Assembly (NCBI RefSeq): GCF_026672545.1
Contig: NZ_JAPPRJ010000001.1
Span: 434,001-498,000 of the forward strand
Source of the DNA: Rhizobium sp. SL86
Lineage (GTDB): Bacteria; Pseudomonadota; Alphaproteobacteria; Rhizobiales; Rhizobiaceae
DNA length: 64,000 nt
Reading direction: 5' to 3'
The notes under the pieces were generated by a model. It saw only the letters and a program-made list of their open reading frames with translations, had not been told where the DNA came from and did not search any database. Positions within the stretch are counted from its first letter, which is position 1. Each line of letters opens with the position of its first letter. The translations under genes were made by a program, and so were the position numbers. Positions 44,745 through 52,875 of the stretch are shown here, one piece after another.

Positions 44745-45092
44745 CCGCACTCCCAGCGCCTCCCCCTTCTCCGCCGGCGCCTCGTCGCGCTCGAACAGGC
44801 CGTAATCGCGCAGCACATGGCCGATGCGCAGGCGGTAGTCGGCGAAGATCTCGGTCCGCCCTGCCCGTTGCGCGGCACGGTGTGCTTCCACGTTCCGCCA
44901 GGCCCTCACCGCCTCCTCGTCGCGCCAGAAGGAAAGCGACAGGAGCTTGCCGCGCAGCGTCAGGCTCTCGAAGCGTTCGATCGAGATGAAGCCGTCGATC
45001 GTTTCAAGCTCGTTGCGCAGCTCTCCGGCCAGATCCAGATAGCGGTGGCGTTCGCCCATATAGGGCACCACTTCGAAGATGACGGCGATCAT
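44733..45092 (-). CDS. Antibiotic-biosynthesis-monooxygenase-fold (ABM) protein
   Basis: The 119-residue protein has the ABM fold: IAVIFEVVPYMGERHRYLDL, then ETIDGFISIERFESLTLRGK and LLSLSFWRDEEAVRAWRNVE. It overlaps the following NIPSNAP gene by four bases, so the two are co-translated. It may act on a small reactive compound. The pair is divergent from an ArsR-type regulator that probably controls it. It is longer at the C-terminus (about 20 charged residues) than minimal family members. Confidence 0.85.
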   Translation of the reverse strand: MIAVIFEVVPYMGERHRYLDLAGELRNELETIDGFISIERFESLTLRGKLLSLSFWRDEEAVRAWRNVEAHRAAQRAGRTEIFADYRLRIGHVLRDYGLFERDEAPAEKGEALGVRSKS

Positions 45093-45418
45093 GGCGACAC
45101 CTTCGGGCCATGCGGCAGCGAGACGTTGCGCAAAAAGATCCGGTCCTCCTTCAGGATGAAACGCTCGCGGCTGGCAAAGGCATAGTTCTCGCGGCCGAGC
45201 GGGTCTTCGGCAAGGCGCGCGCGGTAGGCTTCGTAGGCGGCGAGGCTTTCGATGGAATAGACGCCGTAGGCGGTGGTGGAAGATCCCTCGTGCGGGGCGA
45301 AATAACCGATGAGATCGGCGCCGCAGCGGGGAATGGCCTGCCCCCAGGCCTTGGCGTAATCGGCAAATTGGCCGCGCTTGAAAGGGTCGATCTCATAGCG
45401 GATGAAGCAGGTGATCAT
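45089..45418 (-). CDS. NIPSNAP-family protein
   Basis: The 109-residue protein has the NIPSNAP/ABM-like barrel: ITCFIRYEIDPFKRGQFADY at the start, LIGYFAPHEGSSTTAYGVYS in the middle and FILKEDRIFLRNV near the end. The biochemical role of bacterial NIPSNAP proteins is unclear. It is the first gene of a two-gene operon with the ABM gene and divergent from an ArsR-type gene 73 bases away. Confidence 0.87.
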   Translation of the reverse strand: MITCFIRYEIDPFKRGQFADYAKAWGQAIPRCGADLIGYFAPHEGSSTTAYGVYSIESLAAYEAYRARLAEDPLGRENYAFASRERFILKEDRIFLRNVSLPHGPKVSP

Positions 45419-45462
45419 CGTGTTGTCTCCAGTCTCGATGATCCCAAATTGTCTTATTGCAG

Positions 45463-45474
45463 AGCATCGATGCT
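45463..45474. promoter_or_regulatory. Palindromic operator candidate for the ArsR-type regulator
   Basis: AGCATCGATGCT is a perfect 12-base palindrome in the 73-base gap between the divergent NIPSNAP and ArsR-type genes, 17 bases before the ArsR start. An imperfect flank (CTTCG...CGAAG, 45472-45489) surrounds the regulator's ribosome binding region. Such a site would let one dimer repress both directions. Confidence 0.5.
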
Positions 45475-45491
45475 TCGGTTACGATCGAAGT

Positions 45492-46190
45492 ATGAAAGAA
45501 GGACCCGACATAGCCCGCATCGCCACGCTGATCGGCGACCCGGCCCGCGCCAACATGCTGACCGCCCTGATGTGCGGCCAGGCGCTGACGGCCACCGAAC
45601 TCGCTCAGACCGCCGGCGTGACGCTGGCGACCGCCAGCGCGCATCTCTCCAAGCTGGAGGAAGGTGGGCTGCTCACCCAGCGCAAACAGGGGCGCCACCG
45701 CTATTTCGCGCTGGCCGACCACAGGGTGGCAAGCCTGCTGGAGGATCTTGCCGGGCTTGCCGCAACGCGCGGTCATCTGCGCCATCGCCCCGGCCCGAAA
45801 GATCCGGCGCTGCGCCGGGCGCGCATCTGCTATGATCACCTGGCCGGCGATTTCGGCGTGCGGATCCTCGACAGCCTCATCGAACGCGGCGCGATCCTTT
45901 CCGAGGACGAGACGCTCACACTGACGACGACGGGCCGGCAATTCGTCTGCGACATGGGCATTGACGTCGAGACCATCGAGACGCCGCGCCGGCCGCTCTG
46001 CCGGGCCTGCCTCGACTGGAGCGAACGCCGTTCGCACCTCGGCGGCTCGCTCGGCAAGGCGCTTTTCGACCAGATGCTCGCGAAGGGCTGGGCGAAACGC
46101 GAGCCGGAAAGCCGCGCCATCCGTTTCACCCGCGAGGGCACCAGCCGTTTTCTCGCCCTCTTCCCGGTCCAGGACGTCGACGCCGCCTGA
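45492..46190 (+). CDS. ArsR-family transcriptional regulator
   Basis: The 232-residue protein has an N-terminal winged helix of the ArsR/SmtB type: ARIATLIGDPARANMLTALM, then TATELAQTAGVTLATASAHL and SKLEEGGLLTQRKQGRHRYF. The long C-terminal part (PRRPLCRACLDWSERRSHLG) is that of the larger ArsR proteins found with ABM/NIPSNAP-type genes. Two cysteines (CRAC) could sense a thiol-reactive or metal signal, but no CxC metal site in the HTH is seen. The ATG at 45492 is preferred over upstream starts. Confidence 0.9.
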   Translation: MKEGPDIARIATLIGDPARANMLTALMCGQALTATELAQTAGVTLATASAHLSKLEEGGLLTQRKQGRHRYFALADHRVASLLEDLAGLAATRGHLRHRPGPKDPALRRARICYDHLAGDFGVRILDSLIERGAILSEDETLTLTTTGRQFVCDMGIDVETIETPRRPLCRACLDWSERRSHLGGSLGKALFDQMLAKGWAKREPESRAIRFTREGTSRFLALFPVQDVDAA

Positions 46191-46260
46191 TTGTTATCGA
46201 GGCCTGCCTCGTGTAGGTCAGGCACGATCCCTTACGGCTTGACGAAAGAGAACTTCTGAC

Positions 46261-46950
46261 ATGAGCGACTTCGACCTCATCATCTTCGACTGCGACGGCG
46301 TTCTGGTCGATTCGGAAATCATTGCCGCGCAGGTCGAATCCCGCCTGCTGACGGAAGCCGGATACCCGATCAGCGTGGAAGAAATGGGCGAACGTTTTGC
46401 CGGCATGACCTGGAAGAACATCCTGCTTGCAATCGAGAAGGAAGTCGACATTCCGCTGTCCGCCTCGCTGATCGACAAGTCGGAAAAGCTGCTCGACGCC
46501 CGCCTGGAGCGCGACGTGAAGGTGATCGACGGTGTGAAGCTTGCGCTGTCGAAGATCACCACGCAGGCCTGCATCTGCTCCAACTCCTCAAGCCAGCGGC
46601 TTGACATGATGCTGACCAAGGTCGGCCTGAAACCCTATTTCGAGCCGCATATCTTCTCGGCGAAAGATCTCGGACCCGACAAGGTGAAGCCGCGACCGGA
46701 CATTTTCCTGCACGCCATCGACACCTTCAAGGTGAATGCATCCCGCACGGTGGTGATCGAGGATTCGGTGCATGGCATTCACGGTGCGGTTGCCGCCGGC
46801 TGCCGGGTGATCGGCTTTACGGGTGCATCGCACACCTATCCGAGCCATGCCGACCGCCTGACGGATGCCGGCGCCGAAACCGTGATTGCCCGGATGAGCG
46901 ACCTGCCGGCGACGATTGCCGCATTGGGCCAATGGGCCGGCGCGATCTGA
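46261..46950 (+). CDS. HAD-superfamily phosphatase (beta-phosphoglucomutase/YieH-like)
   Basis: The 229-residue protein has HAD motif I (LIIFDCDGVLVDSE), the alpha-helical cap, motif II (CICSNSSSQRLDMMLTKVGL), the lysine of motif III (VKPRPDIFLHAIDTF) and motif IV (VVIEDSVHGIHGAVAAGCRV). The subfamily is IA, with likely small sugar phosphates or 6-phosphogluconate as substrates. It stands alone downstream of the ArsR-type gene and has a clear ATG with AGAGAA upstream. Confidence 0.92.
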   Translation: MSDFDLIIFDCDGVLVDSEIIAAQVESRLLTEAGYPISVEEMGERFAGMTWKNILLAIEKEVDIPLSASLIDKSEKLLDARLERDVKVIDGVKLALSKITTQACICSNSSSQRLDMMLTKVGLKPYFEPHIFSAKDLGPDKVKPRPDIFLHAIDTFKVNASRTVVIEDSVHGIHGAVAAGCRVIGFTGASHTYPSHADRLTDAGAETVIARMSDLPATIAALGQWAGAI

Positions 46951-47079
46951 GGAGCGTCTGGAATTGGCGTTATGGCCATGTCAGAGGGAACCGGCGAAAA
47001 CGGGCTTGTGATCGCGACACTCTTTTGCCGGAACCACTGTTGCGCTAACTGTCGCAGGAGAGTGGATCAGCGGTAGAGA

Positions 47080-47991
47080 ATGATGAGGTCTGCCACAACA
47101 GCATTAAAGCGGCCGCCCTTCCCCGGTGAACAGGACGCACTGATGGTTTCGACCGAGACCTCGGCCATCAGCGTGACGCGCTTTACCCCGGACATCCCGC
47201 CGCGCGATGTTTACGTGGCCAAGATGCAGGCCGAACATGCCTTTGTCGTCCTCTATCAGCTGCGCGCCTATCCGAGCCACGAGTTCAAGCTCGACGGCCG
47301 CTTCGAGCGATCGCCCGCAACACCGGAGGGGTCGCTCAACATCGTCGATCTCAGCATCGGCGACGCCTGCGGCCGCCTGACAACGCCAGCCGATACGCTG
47401 ATGGTGCATCTGCCCACCGCAGCGCTGCAGGACATCGCCGCGTCTGCCGGCAGCGGATCGGCAGCCCCCCTGCACGCACCGGACCGCTGGCTGACCGTCG
47501 ATCCTGTCGTGCAACAGGTGGCCCCGCTTCTTCTGCACGGACTGGCCGAACCGCCGCCCGAGCGCAACAGGCTGCTGATCGACCACATGCTGCTGGCGCT
47601 CGGCGGGCATTTCGCCCACCGTTATGGCGGGCTGTCGCCGGCGCGGCGTCTGCGTGGCGGGCTTGCCCCCTGGCAGGAACGGCGGGCGAAGGAACGTCTG
47701 GACGCCGGACTGGCCGACGCGCCCTCCGTCAAGGAGGTCGCCCGGGAATGTGGCCTCTCGGCAGACCACTTCACACGGGCCTTCAAGATGACCACCGGCG
47801 TCACACCGCATGCCTGGCTGCAGGAACGGCGCATCCTGCGCGCCAAACAGCTGTTGCACGATCCGGATAAAACGCTTCTCGATGTGGCACTGGACTGCGG
47901 TTTTGCCGACCAGAGCCATTTTTCCCGGGTCTTTCTGCAGCACACCGGAAGTTCGCCGCGGGTGTGGCGCCTTAACCGGGCGTCCCGGTAA
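47080..47991 (+). CDS. AraC-family transcriptional regulator
   Basis: The 303-residue protein has the two C-terminal helix-turn-helix motifs of AraC/XylS: SVKEVARECGLSADHFTRAF then FKMTTGVTPHAWLQERRILR, and TLLDVALDCGFADQSHFSRV with FLQHTGSSPRVWR. The N-terminal 190 residues are an effector domain without recognisable motif. The target is unknown; the cupin gene downstream is a candidate. ATG 47143 is an alternative start after a poorly conserved leader. Confidence 0.9.
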   Translation: MMRSATTALKRPPFPGEQDALMVSTETSAISVTRFTPDIPPRDVYVAKMQAEHAFVVLYQLRAYPSHEFKLDGRFERSPATPEGSLNIVDLSIGDACGRLTTPADTLMVHLPTAALQDIAASAGSGSAAPLHAPDRWLTVDPVVQQVAPLLLHGLAEPPPERNRLLIDHMLLALGGHFAHRYGGLSPARRLRGGLAPWQERRAKERLDAGLADAPSVKEVARECGLSADHFTRAFKMTTGVTPHAWLQERRILRAKQLLHDPDKTLLDVALDCGFADQSHFSRVFLQHTGSSPRVWRLNRASR

Positions 47992-48119
47992 ACTTCGCGT
48001 CGCTTTCCTTCCAAAACCAGCGGCTTTGTTCCAGAAGCGGCTCACCTCGAGCGTCTATTCTTCGACTGTTCGCATCCCGCGCACGAGGCGCTGGATGCCC
48101 ATGCGAAGGAATCAAGCCA

Positions 48120-48593
48120 ATGACAGTATCCTGCCTCCAGGGGCATATGTTCAGCAGCGCAGAAAGCCGCGACTGGTTCCAGCCACTTCCGGGTGAACAG
48201 ATCGCCATGCGGGTGGAAAGCCATCACACCGGCGGCGCCTTCTCGCTCACCGAAATCATCGTCGCGCCGCAGTCGGGCCCACCCCTCCACATCCATACAG
48301 ATGCCGACGAGGTTCTTTATGTTCTCGAGGGAACCGTCGATTTCATCTGTGGAAGTGAACAGTTCCGCACGGGCGCCGGCGGATTTGCCGCCATCCCGCG
48401 AGGCACACCACACGCGTTCCGCAACTTCGAGGCTCAGCCTGCCCGCATGCTGGTGATGCTGACGCCTGGCGGTTTCGAACAGTTCATGCCGGCCATGCGC
48501 GGACGGCCGATGTCCGATGTCCCGGACCTTGCCCGGAGTTTCGGCATGGAGATCGTGGGCCCGCCGATCGCCGCCCCGGCACAGGCCGCCTGA
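48120..48593 (+). CDS. Cupin-domain protein
   Basis: The 157-residue protein has both cupin motifs: GGAFSLTEIIVAPQSGPPLH with IHTDADEVLYVLEG, and FAAIPRGTPHAFRNFEAQPA. The histidine and glutamate metal ligands are present. Such proteins act as small dioxygenases, isomerases or quercetinase-like enzymes; the substrate is unknown. It follows the AraC-type gene by 128 bases in the same direction. A terminator follows at 48622. Confidence 0.88.
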   Translation: MTVSCLQGHMFSSAESRDWFQPLPGEQIAMRVESHHTGGAFSLTEIIVAPQSGPPLHIHTDADEVLYVLEGTVDFICGSEQFRTGAGGFAAIPRGTPHAFRNFEAQPARMLVMLTPGGFEQFMPAMRGRPMSDVPDLARSFGMEIVGPPIAAPAQAA

Positions 48594-48621
48594 CGGCGAT
48601 TAACACCTTCTCCGACGAACG

Positions 48622-48644
48622 ACGGGCCGCAGATTGCGGCCCGT
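48622..48644. terminator. Hairpin between convergent cupin and lipoprotein genes
   Basis: ACGGGCCGCA and TGCGGCCCGT form a perfect ten-pair stem with a three-base loop, 26 bases after the cupin stop and 26 bases before the end of the opposite lipoprotein gene. It can serve both directions; only a weak T-run follows. Confidence 0.7.
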
Positions 48645-48669
48645 TGCCGTTTGTCTCAACCAGCTTGCC

Positions 48670-49242
48670 TCAACCTGGGCGGCGGGTGGTCTTTTTGGCC
48701 GCCACGGCCTCAAAGCCCAGGCGCACGCGGGTGAAGCGCGAGACACCGCCGGCGGTGTTGGGGATCGCCACGTCGTTCTTGGCGAAGATGAACTGGGTGG
48801 AACCTTCCGGCGGGATATCGACATTGAACTGCGTGGTCTGCGAATAGATCACGTTGTCGCCTTCGACGACTTCGACCACCACCGGCACCTTGGTCGGGCC
48901 CGGCTTGCCGGCCGGACCGAGCACGATTCGGCCCTGCGCCATCACCGTGATCGTCAGGGTCGTCTCGTTGGCCGTGCAGGCACGCGTCGCATCGGCAAGC
49001 GAGGCGCGGTAGATCAGCTTTTCCGGATCATCCTTGGCATTGCCCGCGTAAGTGCTGCGGATCGCGGTATCGTCGCGCATCACCACATCCGGGCAATAGG
49101 CCTGCACGACCGGCGTCACCGGCTGTTGCTGGGCGGCCGGCTGGCCGACATTCAGGCCGGCAATGGGCGAGGAAGAGTTGCAGCCGGCAAGAACTGCGAG
49201 AAGCGACAGCGGGAGAAACTTGAGCGACAACTTGCCAGACAC
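48670..49242 (-). CDS. Conserved rhizobial lipoprotein
   Basis: The 190-residue protein has a lipoprotein signal (LKFLPLSLLAVLAGC, lipobox LAGC) and is exported and lipid-anchored. The mature part contains YCPDVVMRDDTAIRSTYAGN and a beta-rich domain (TTLTITVMAQGRIVLGPAG, IYSQTTQFNVDIPPEGSTQF). Proteins of this type are conserved next to thrC in rhizobia as far as I recall. The function is not known. Confidence 0.8.
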   Translation of the reverse strand: MSGKLSLKFLPLSLLAVLAGCNSSSPIAGLNVGQPAAQQQPVTPVVQAYCPDVVMRDDTAIRSTYAGNAKDDPEKLIYRASLADATRACTANETTLTITVMAQGRIVLGPAGKPGPTKVPVVVEVVEGDNVIYSQTTQFNVDIPPEGSTQFIFAKNDVAIPNTAGGVSRFTRVRLGFEAVAAKKTTRRPG

Positions 49243-49467
49243 GTGACTGCGACCCTTTTCTTCTGAACGGTCCCTGAATACTCATTCCGGGCTTTCACCG
49301 CAAATTCCGATGGTCTATACCAGCGGCGCACGGAAAAATCGATTGGCATTGCAGCCGAAATTTGTCCAGACGGAACGGCCTCCTCTAAACGTCGACGACG
49401 TGAGAGAGACAAACGCTCCGAAAGGCGCGGCGACGAGGCCAGCACAGTTCGTCTTGGGATACGCATC

Positions 49468-50865
49468 TTGGATTACATTTCGACACGCGGCGACGCGCCT
49501 GCCTTGAGTTTTCGCGACGCACTTCTCGCCGGTCTTGCCTCGGATGGCGGCCTCTACCTGCCGCGCGAATGGCCGACACTCTCCAAGAAGGACATCCGCG
49601 GCATGCGCGGCAAGAGCTATCAGGAGATCGCCCTGCAGGTGATCTCGCTCTTCGTCGACGGGGAAATTCCGGCCGACGACCTGAAGCGCATGATCGATGA
49701 GGCCTATGCCACCTTCCGCCATCCGGCGGTGGTGCCGCTGGTGCAGACGGGCCCGAACGATTTCGTGCTCGAACTCTTCCACGGCACGACGCTCGCCTTC
49801 AAGGACGTGGCGATGCAGCTGCTCGCCCGTCTGATGGACTATGTGCTGGCCGAGCGCGGCGAACGTGCCACCATTGTCGGCGCGACCTCCGGCGACACCG
49901 GCGGGGCGGCGATCGACGCCTTTGGCGGACGCGAACGCACCGACGTGTTCATCCTTTTCCCGCATGGCAAGGTCTCTCCGGTGCAGCAGCGCCAGATGAC
50001 GACCTCGGGCCACGCGAACGTGCATGCGCTGGCGCTGAAGGGCAATTTCGACGATTGCCAGGACCTGGTGAAGGCGATGTTCAACGACGTGGCCTTCCGC
50101 GACAGCGTCAAACTCTCCGGCGTCAATTCGATCAACTGGGCGCGCATCATGGCGCAGGTGGTCTATTATTTCTCCGCCGCCGTCGCGCTGGGCGCGCCGG
50201 ACCGCAAGGTCTCCTTTACCGTGCCGACCGGCAATTTCGGCGACATCTTTGCCGGTTACGTCGCCAAGCGCATGGGCCTGCCGATCGAAAGGCTGGTGAT
50301 TGCCACCAATGACAACGACATCCTGGCCCGCACGCTGAAGACCGGCCGTTACGAGATGAAGTCGGTCATCGCCACCACCTCGCCGTCGATGGATATCCAG
50401 ATCTCGTCCAATTTCGAACGGTTGTTGTTCGAGGCCTATGGCCGCGATGCCTCCGCCGTACGCTCTGCCATGTCGGGGCTGCGTCAGTCGGGCGCCTTCG
50501 AGATCCAGCCGGAGCCCCTGAAGGCGATCCGCAAGGAATTCCGCGCCGGCCGCGCGACGCAGAAGCAGGTGGCCCAGACGATCCGCGAGACGCTCGCCGA
50601 GACCGGTTACCTGCTCGATCCGCATACGGCGACCGGCGTTTTCGTCGCGAAAAAGCATGCAAAACCATCGAGCCCGATGGTGACGCTTGCCACCGCGCAT
50701 CCGGCCAAGTTCCCGGCTTCGGTAGAATCCGCTTGCGGAATTCATCCGTCGCTCCCATCATGGCTCGCTGATCTGATGAGCAGGGAGGAGCGCTACGATC
50801 TGTTGGACGCTGAGCTTAAGGCGGTCGAAACCTTCATCGGCCAGCATGCCCGCGCAAAAACTTGA
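49468..50865 (+). CDS. thrC: Threonine synthase
   Basis: ThrC converts O-phosphohomoserine to threonine with PLP. The 465-residue protein has the N-terminal pattern YISTRGDAPALSFRDALLAG, the PLP lysine in HGTTLAFKDVAMQL near residue 113, and the phosphate-binding GATSGDTGGAAIDAF near residue 138. SFTVPTGNFGDIFAGYVAKR lies near residue 250. The start is TTG at 49468, which gives the conserved N-terminus. The next gene starts 29 bases after the stop. Confidence 0.95.
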   Translation: MDYISTRGDAPALSFRDALLAGLASDGGLYLPREWPTLSKKDIRGMRGKSYQEIALQVISLFVDGEIPADDLKRMIDEAYATFRHPAVVPLVQTGPNDFVLELFHGTTLAFKDVAMQLLARLMDYVLAERGERATIVGATSGDTGGAAIDAFGGRERTDVFILFPHGKVSPVQQRQMTTSGHANVHALALKGNFDDCQDLVKAMFNDVAFRDSVKLSGVNSINWARIMAQVVYYFSAAVALGAPDRKVSFTVPTGNFGDIFAGYVAKRMGLPIERLVIATNDNDILARTLKTGRYEMKSVIATTSPSMDIQISSNFERLLFEAYGRDASAVRSAMSGLRQSGAFEIQPEPLKAIRKEFRAGRATQKQVAQTIRETLAETGYLLDPHTATGVFVAKKHAKPSSPMVTLATAHPAKFPASVESACGIHPSLPSWLADLMSREERYDLLDAELKAVETFIGQHARAKT

Positions 50866-50894
50866 ACAGGCATCGAGTGCCGGAAAGACCGACA

Positions 50895-52193
50895 ATGAAT
50901 GTTGAAATCACCCGGCTTGCCTCCGGGTTGACCGTCGTGACTCAGAACATGCCGCATCTGGAGAGTGTGGCGCTTGGTGTCTGGATCAAGTCGGGTTCGC
51001 GCAATGAAACGGCCGACGAGCATGGCATTGCCCATCTCCTCGAGCATATGGCCTTCAAGGGCACCGCGCGCCGCAGCGCCCGCGACATTGCCGAACAGAT
51101 CGAGAATGTCGGCGGCGAGTTGAACGCCGCCACCTCGACCGAAACCACATCCTATTACGCCCGGGTTCTCAAGGACCACGTGCCGCTCGCCATCGACATC
51201 CTCGCCGATATCCTGACGGAATCGGCCTTCGACGAGGACGAGCTGCAGCGCGAAAAACACGTGATCCTGCAGGAGATCGGCGCCGCCAACGACACGCCGG
51301 ACGACGTTGTATTCGACCGGTTTTCCGAAGTCGCCTATCGCGACCAGACGATCGGCCGGGCGATCCTCGGCACGCCGGAGACGGTCAAGTCGTTTACGCC
51401 GGACCAGATCCGCGGATACCTGTCGCGCAATTACACGACCGACCGGATGTTCATCGTTGCCGCCGGCGCGGTGGACCACGATACGCTGGTCAAACAGGTG
51501 GAGGAACGTTTTGCGCTGCTTCCGCTGAAACCATCGGCACCGCCCGTCTTCGAAGCGGCGCGGTATCTCGGTGGTGAAGTGCGCGAAACACGCGACCTGA
51601 TGGACACGCAGCTTCTCCTCGGCTTCGAGGGCAAGGCGTATCACATGCGCGACTTCTACTGCTCGCAGATTCTCGCCAACATTCTCGGCGGCGGCATGTC
51701 GTCGCGCCTGTTCCAGGAAGTGCGCGAACATCGCGGCCTGTGTTATTCGGTCTATGCCTTCCACTGGGGTTTTTCCGATACCGGAATCTTCGGCATCCAT
51801 GCCGCGACCGGCGGCGAAGATCTGCCGGAACTGGTGCCCGTCATCCTCGACGAGCTGCGCAAATCGGCCGATTTCATCGACCAGCAGGAGATCGACCGCG
51901 CCCGCGCCCAGATCCGTGCCCAGCTGTTGATGGGCCAGGAAAGCCCGGCAGCACGCGCCGGCCAGATCGCCCGGCAGATGATCCTTTATGGCCGCATCAT
52001 CCCGAACCAGGAGATGATGGAGCGACTGGCCGGAATTACGACACAACGCCTGACCGATCTTGCCGGGCGGCTGTTTTTCGATACAGTTCCCACCTTGTCT
52101 GCCATCGGGCCGGTCGAAAAGCTGGCGCCGCTGTCGGACATCACGGCGGCACTCTCAATGCCGGGTTACAAGACGCAGAAGGCTCTTGGCTGA
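50895..52193 (+). CDS. M16-family zinc metallopeptidase
   Basis: The 432-residue protein belongs to the processing-peptidase family M16. It has the inverted zinc motif HLLEH in HGIAHLLEHMAFKGTARRSA near residue 45, the downstream REKHVILQEI glutamate region, and the inactive-like second domain with GGGMSSRLFQEVREHRGLCY near residue 270. It is conserved after thrC in Rhizobiales. It probably degrades or processes peptides in the cytoplasm. ATG 50895 is preferred to TTG 50862, which overlaps thrC. Confidence 0.94.
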   Translation: MNVEITRLASGLTVVTQNMPHLESVALGVWIKSGSRNETADEHGIAHLLEHMAFKGTARRSARDIAEQIENVGGELNAATSTETTSYYARVLKDHVPLAIDILADILTESAFDEDELQREKHVILQEIGAANDTPDDVVFDRFSEVAYRDQTIGRAILGTPETVKSFTPDQIRGYLSRNYTTDRMFIVAAGAVDHDTLVKQVEERFALLPLKPSAPPVFEAARYLGGEVRETRDLMDTQLLLGFEGKAYHMRDFYCSQILANILGGGMSSRLFQEVREHRGLCYSVYAFHWGFSDTGIFGIHAATGGEDLPELVPVILDELRKSADFIDQQEIDRARAQIRAQLLMGQESPAARAGQIARQMILYGRIIPNQEMMERLAGITTQRLTDLAGRLFFDTVPTLSAIGPVEKLAPLSDITAALSMPGYKTQKALG

Positions 52194-52251
52194 GCGCGGG
52201 TTTCCGCTCCGTTCAGCCTAGTCGCTTCGGACGGAGCGGAATGTTCTCAGC

Positions 52252-52875
52252 ATGACGAGGTCGGTTTTTCGGTTTTTATCGCGTCAGCCGGATACGCCGG
52301 AACTGTATGGAGATCATCACCTCCTGCGTCTGCCGCGGTATTCCGATTACCGGCAGTGGTTTGCGGTACGCGCCGAAAGCCGGTCGTTCCTGCAGCCCTG
52401 GGAGCCGACCTGGCGGCATGACGAACTGACGGAAGCCTCTTTCCGGGCCCGCGTGACCCGCAATTCACAGGAATTCTCCTCCGGCCTTGCCGTGCCGATG
52501 TTCCTCTTTCGGCGCGACGACATGGCGCTCTTGGGCGGCATTACCATCGGTTACATCCGCCGCGGTGCGGCCCAAAGCTGCATGATCGGATACTGGATGG
52601 GCGAACGGCATGCCGGCCAAGGTCATATGTTTGCCGCACTCCGGCTTGTAGTGCCCTATGTGTTTTCCGGGCTTCAGTTGCACCGCATCGAGGCAGCCTG
52701 TATTCCGGACAATTGGAAGAGCATACGGCTTTTGCAGAAGGCCGGCTTCGAGCGGGAAGGTCTGTTGCGCAAATATCTGAAAATCAACGGCGAGTGGCGG
52801 GACCACATTCTCTATTCGCTGCTCGCGGGCGACGAGGTGGGTGACCGCGCCGACAAGATGCGGACCGAACGATGA
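52252..52875 (+). CDS. GNAT-family N-acetyltransferase (RimJ-like)
   Basis: The 207-residue protein has the RimJ/RimL layout: LRLPRYSDYRQWFAVRAESR at the start, GYWMGERHAGQGHMFAALRL with the acetyl-CoA-binding region, and LHRIEAACIPDNWKSIRLLQ then KAGFEREGLLRKYLKINGEW. It probably acetylates the N-terminus of a ribosomal or other protein. The stop overlaps the next gene by four bases (ATGA). It is conserved in this operon after the M16 gene. Confidence 0.92.
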   Translation: MTRSVFRFLSRQPDTPELYGDHHLLRLPRYSDYRQWFAVRAESRSFLQPWEPTWRHDELTEASFRARVTRNSQEFSSGLAVPMFLFRRDDMALLGGITIGYIRRGAAQSCMIGYWMGERHAGQGHMFAALRLVVPYVFSGLQLHRIEAACIPDNWKSIRLLQKAGFEREGLLRKYLKINGEWRDHILYSLLAGDEVGDRADKMRTER

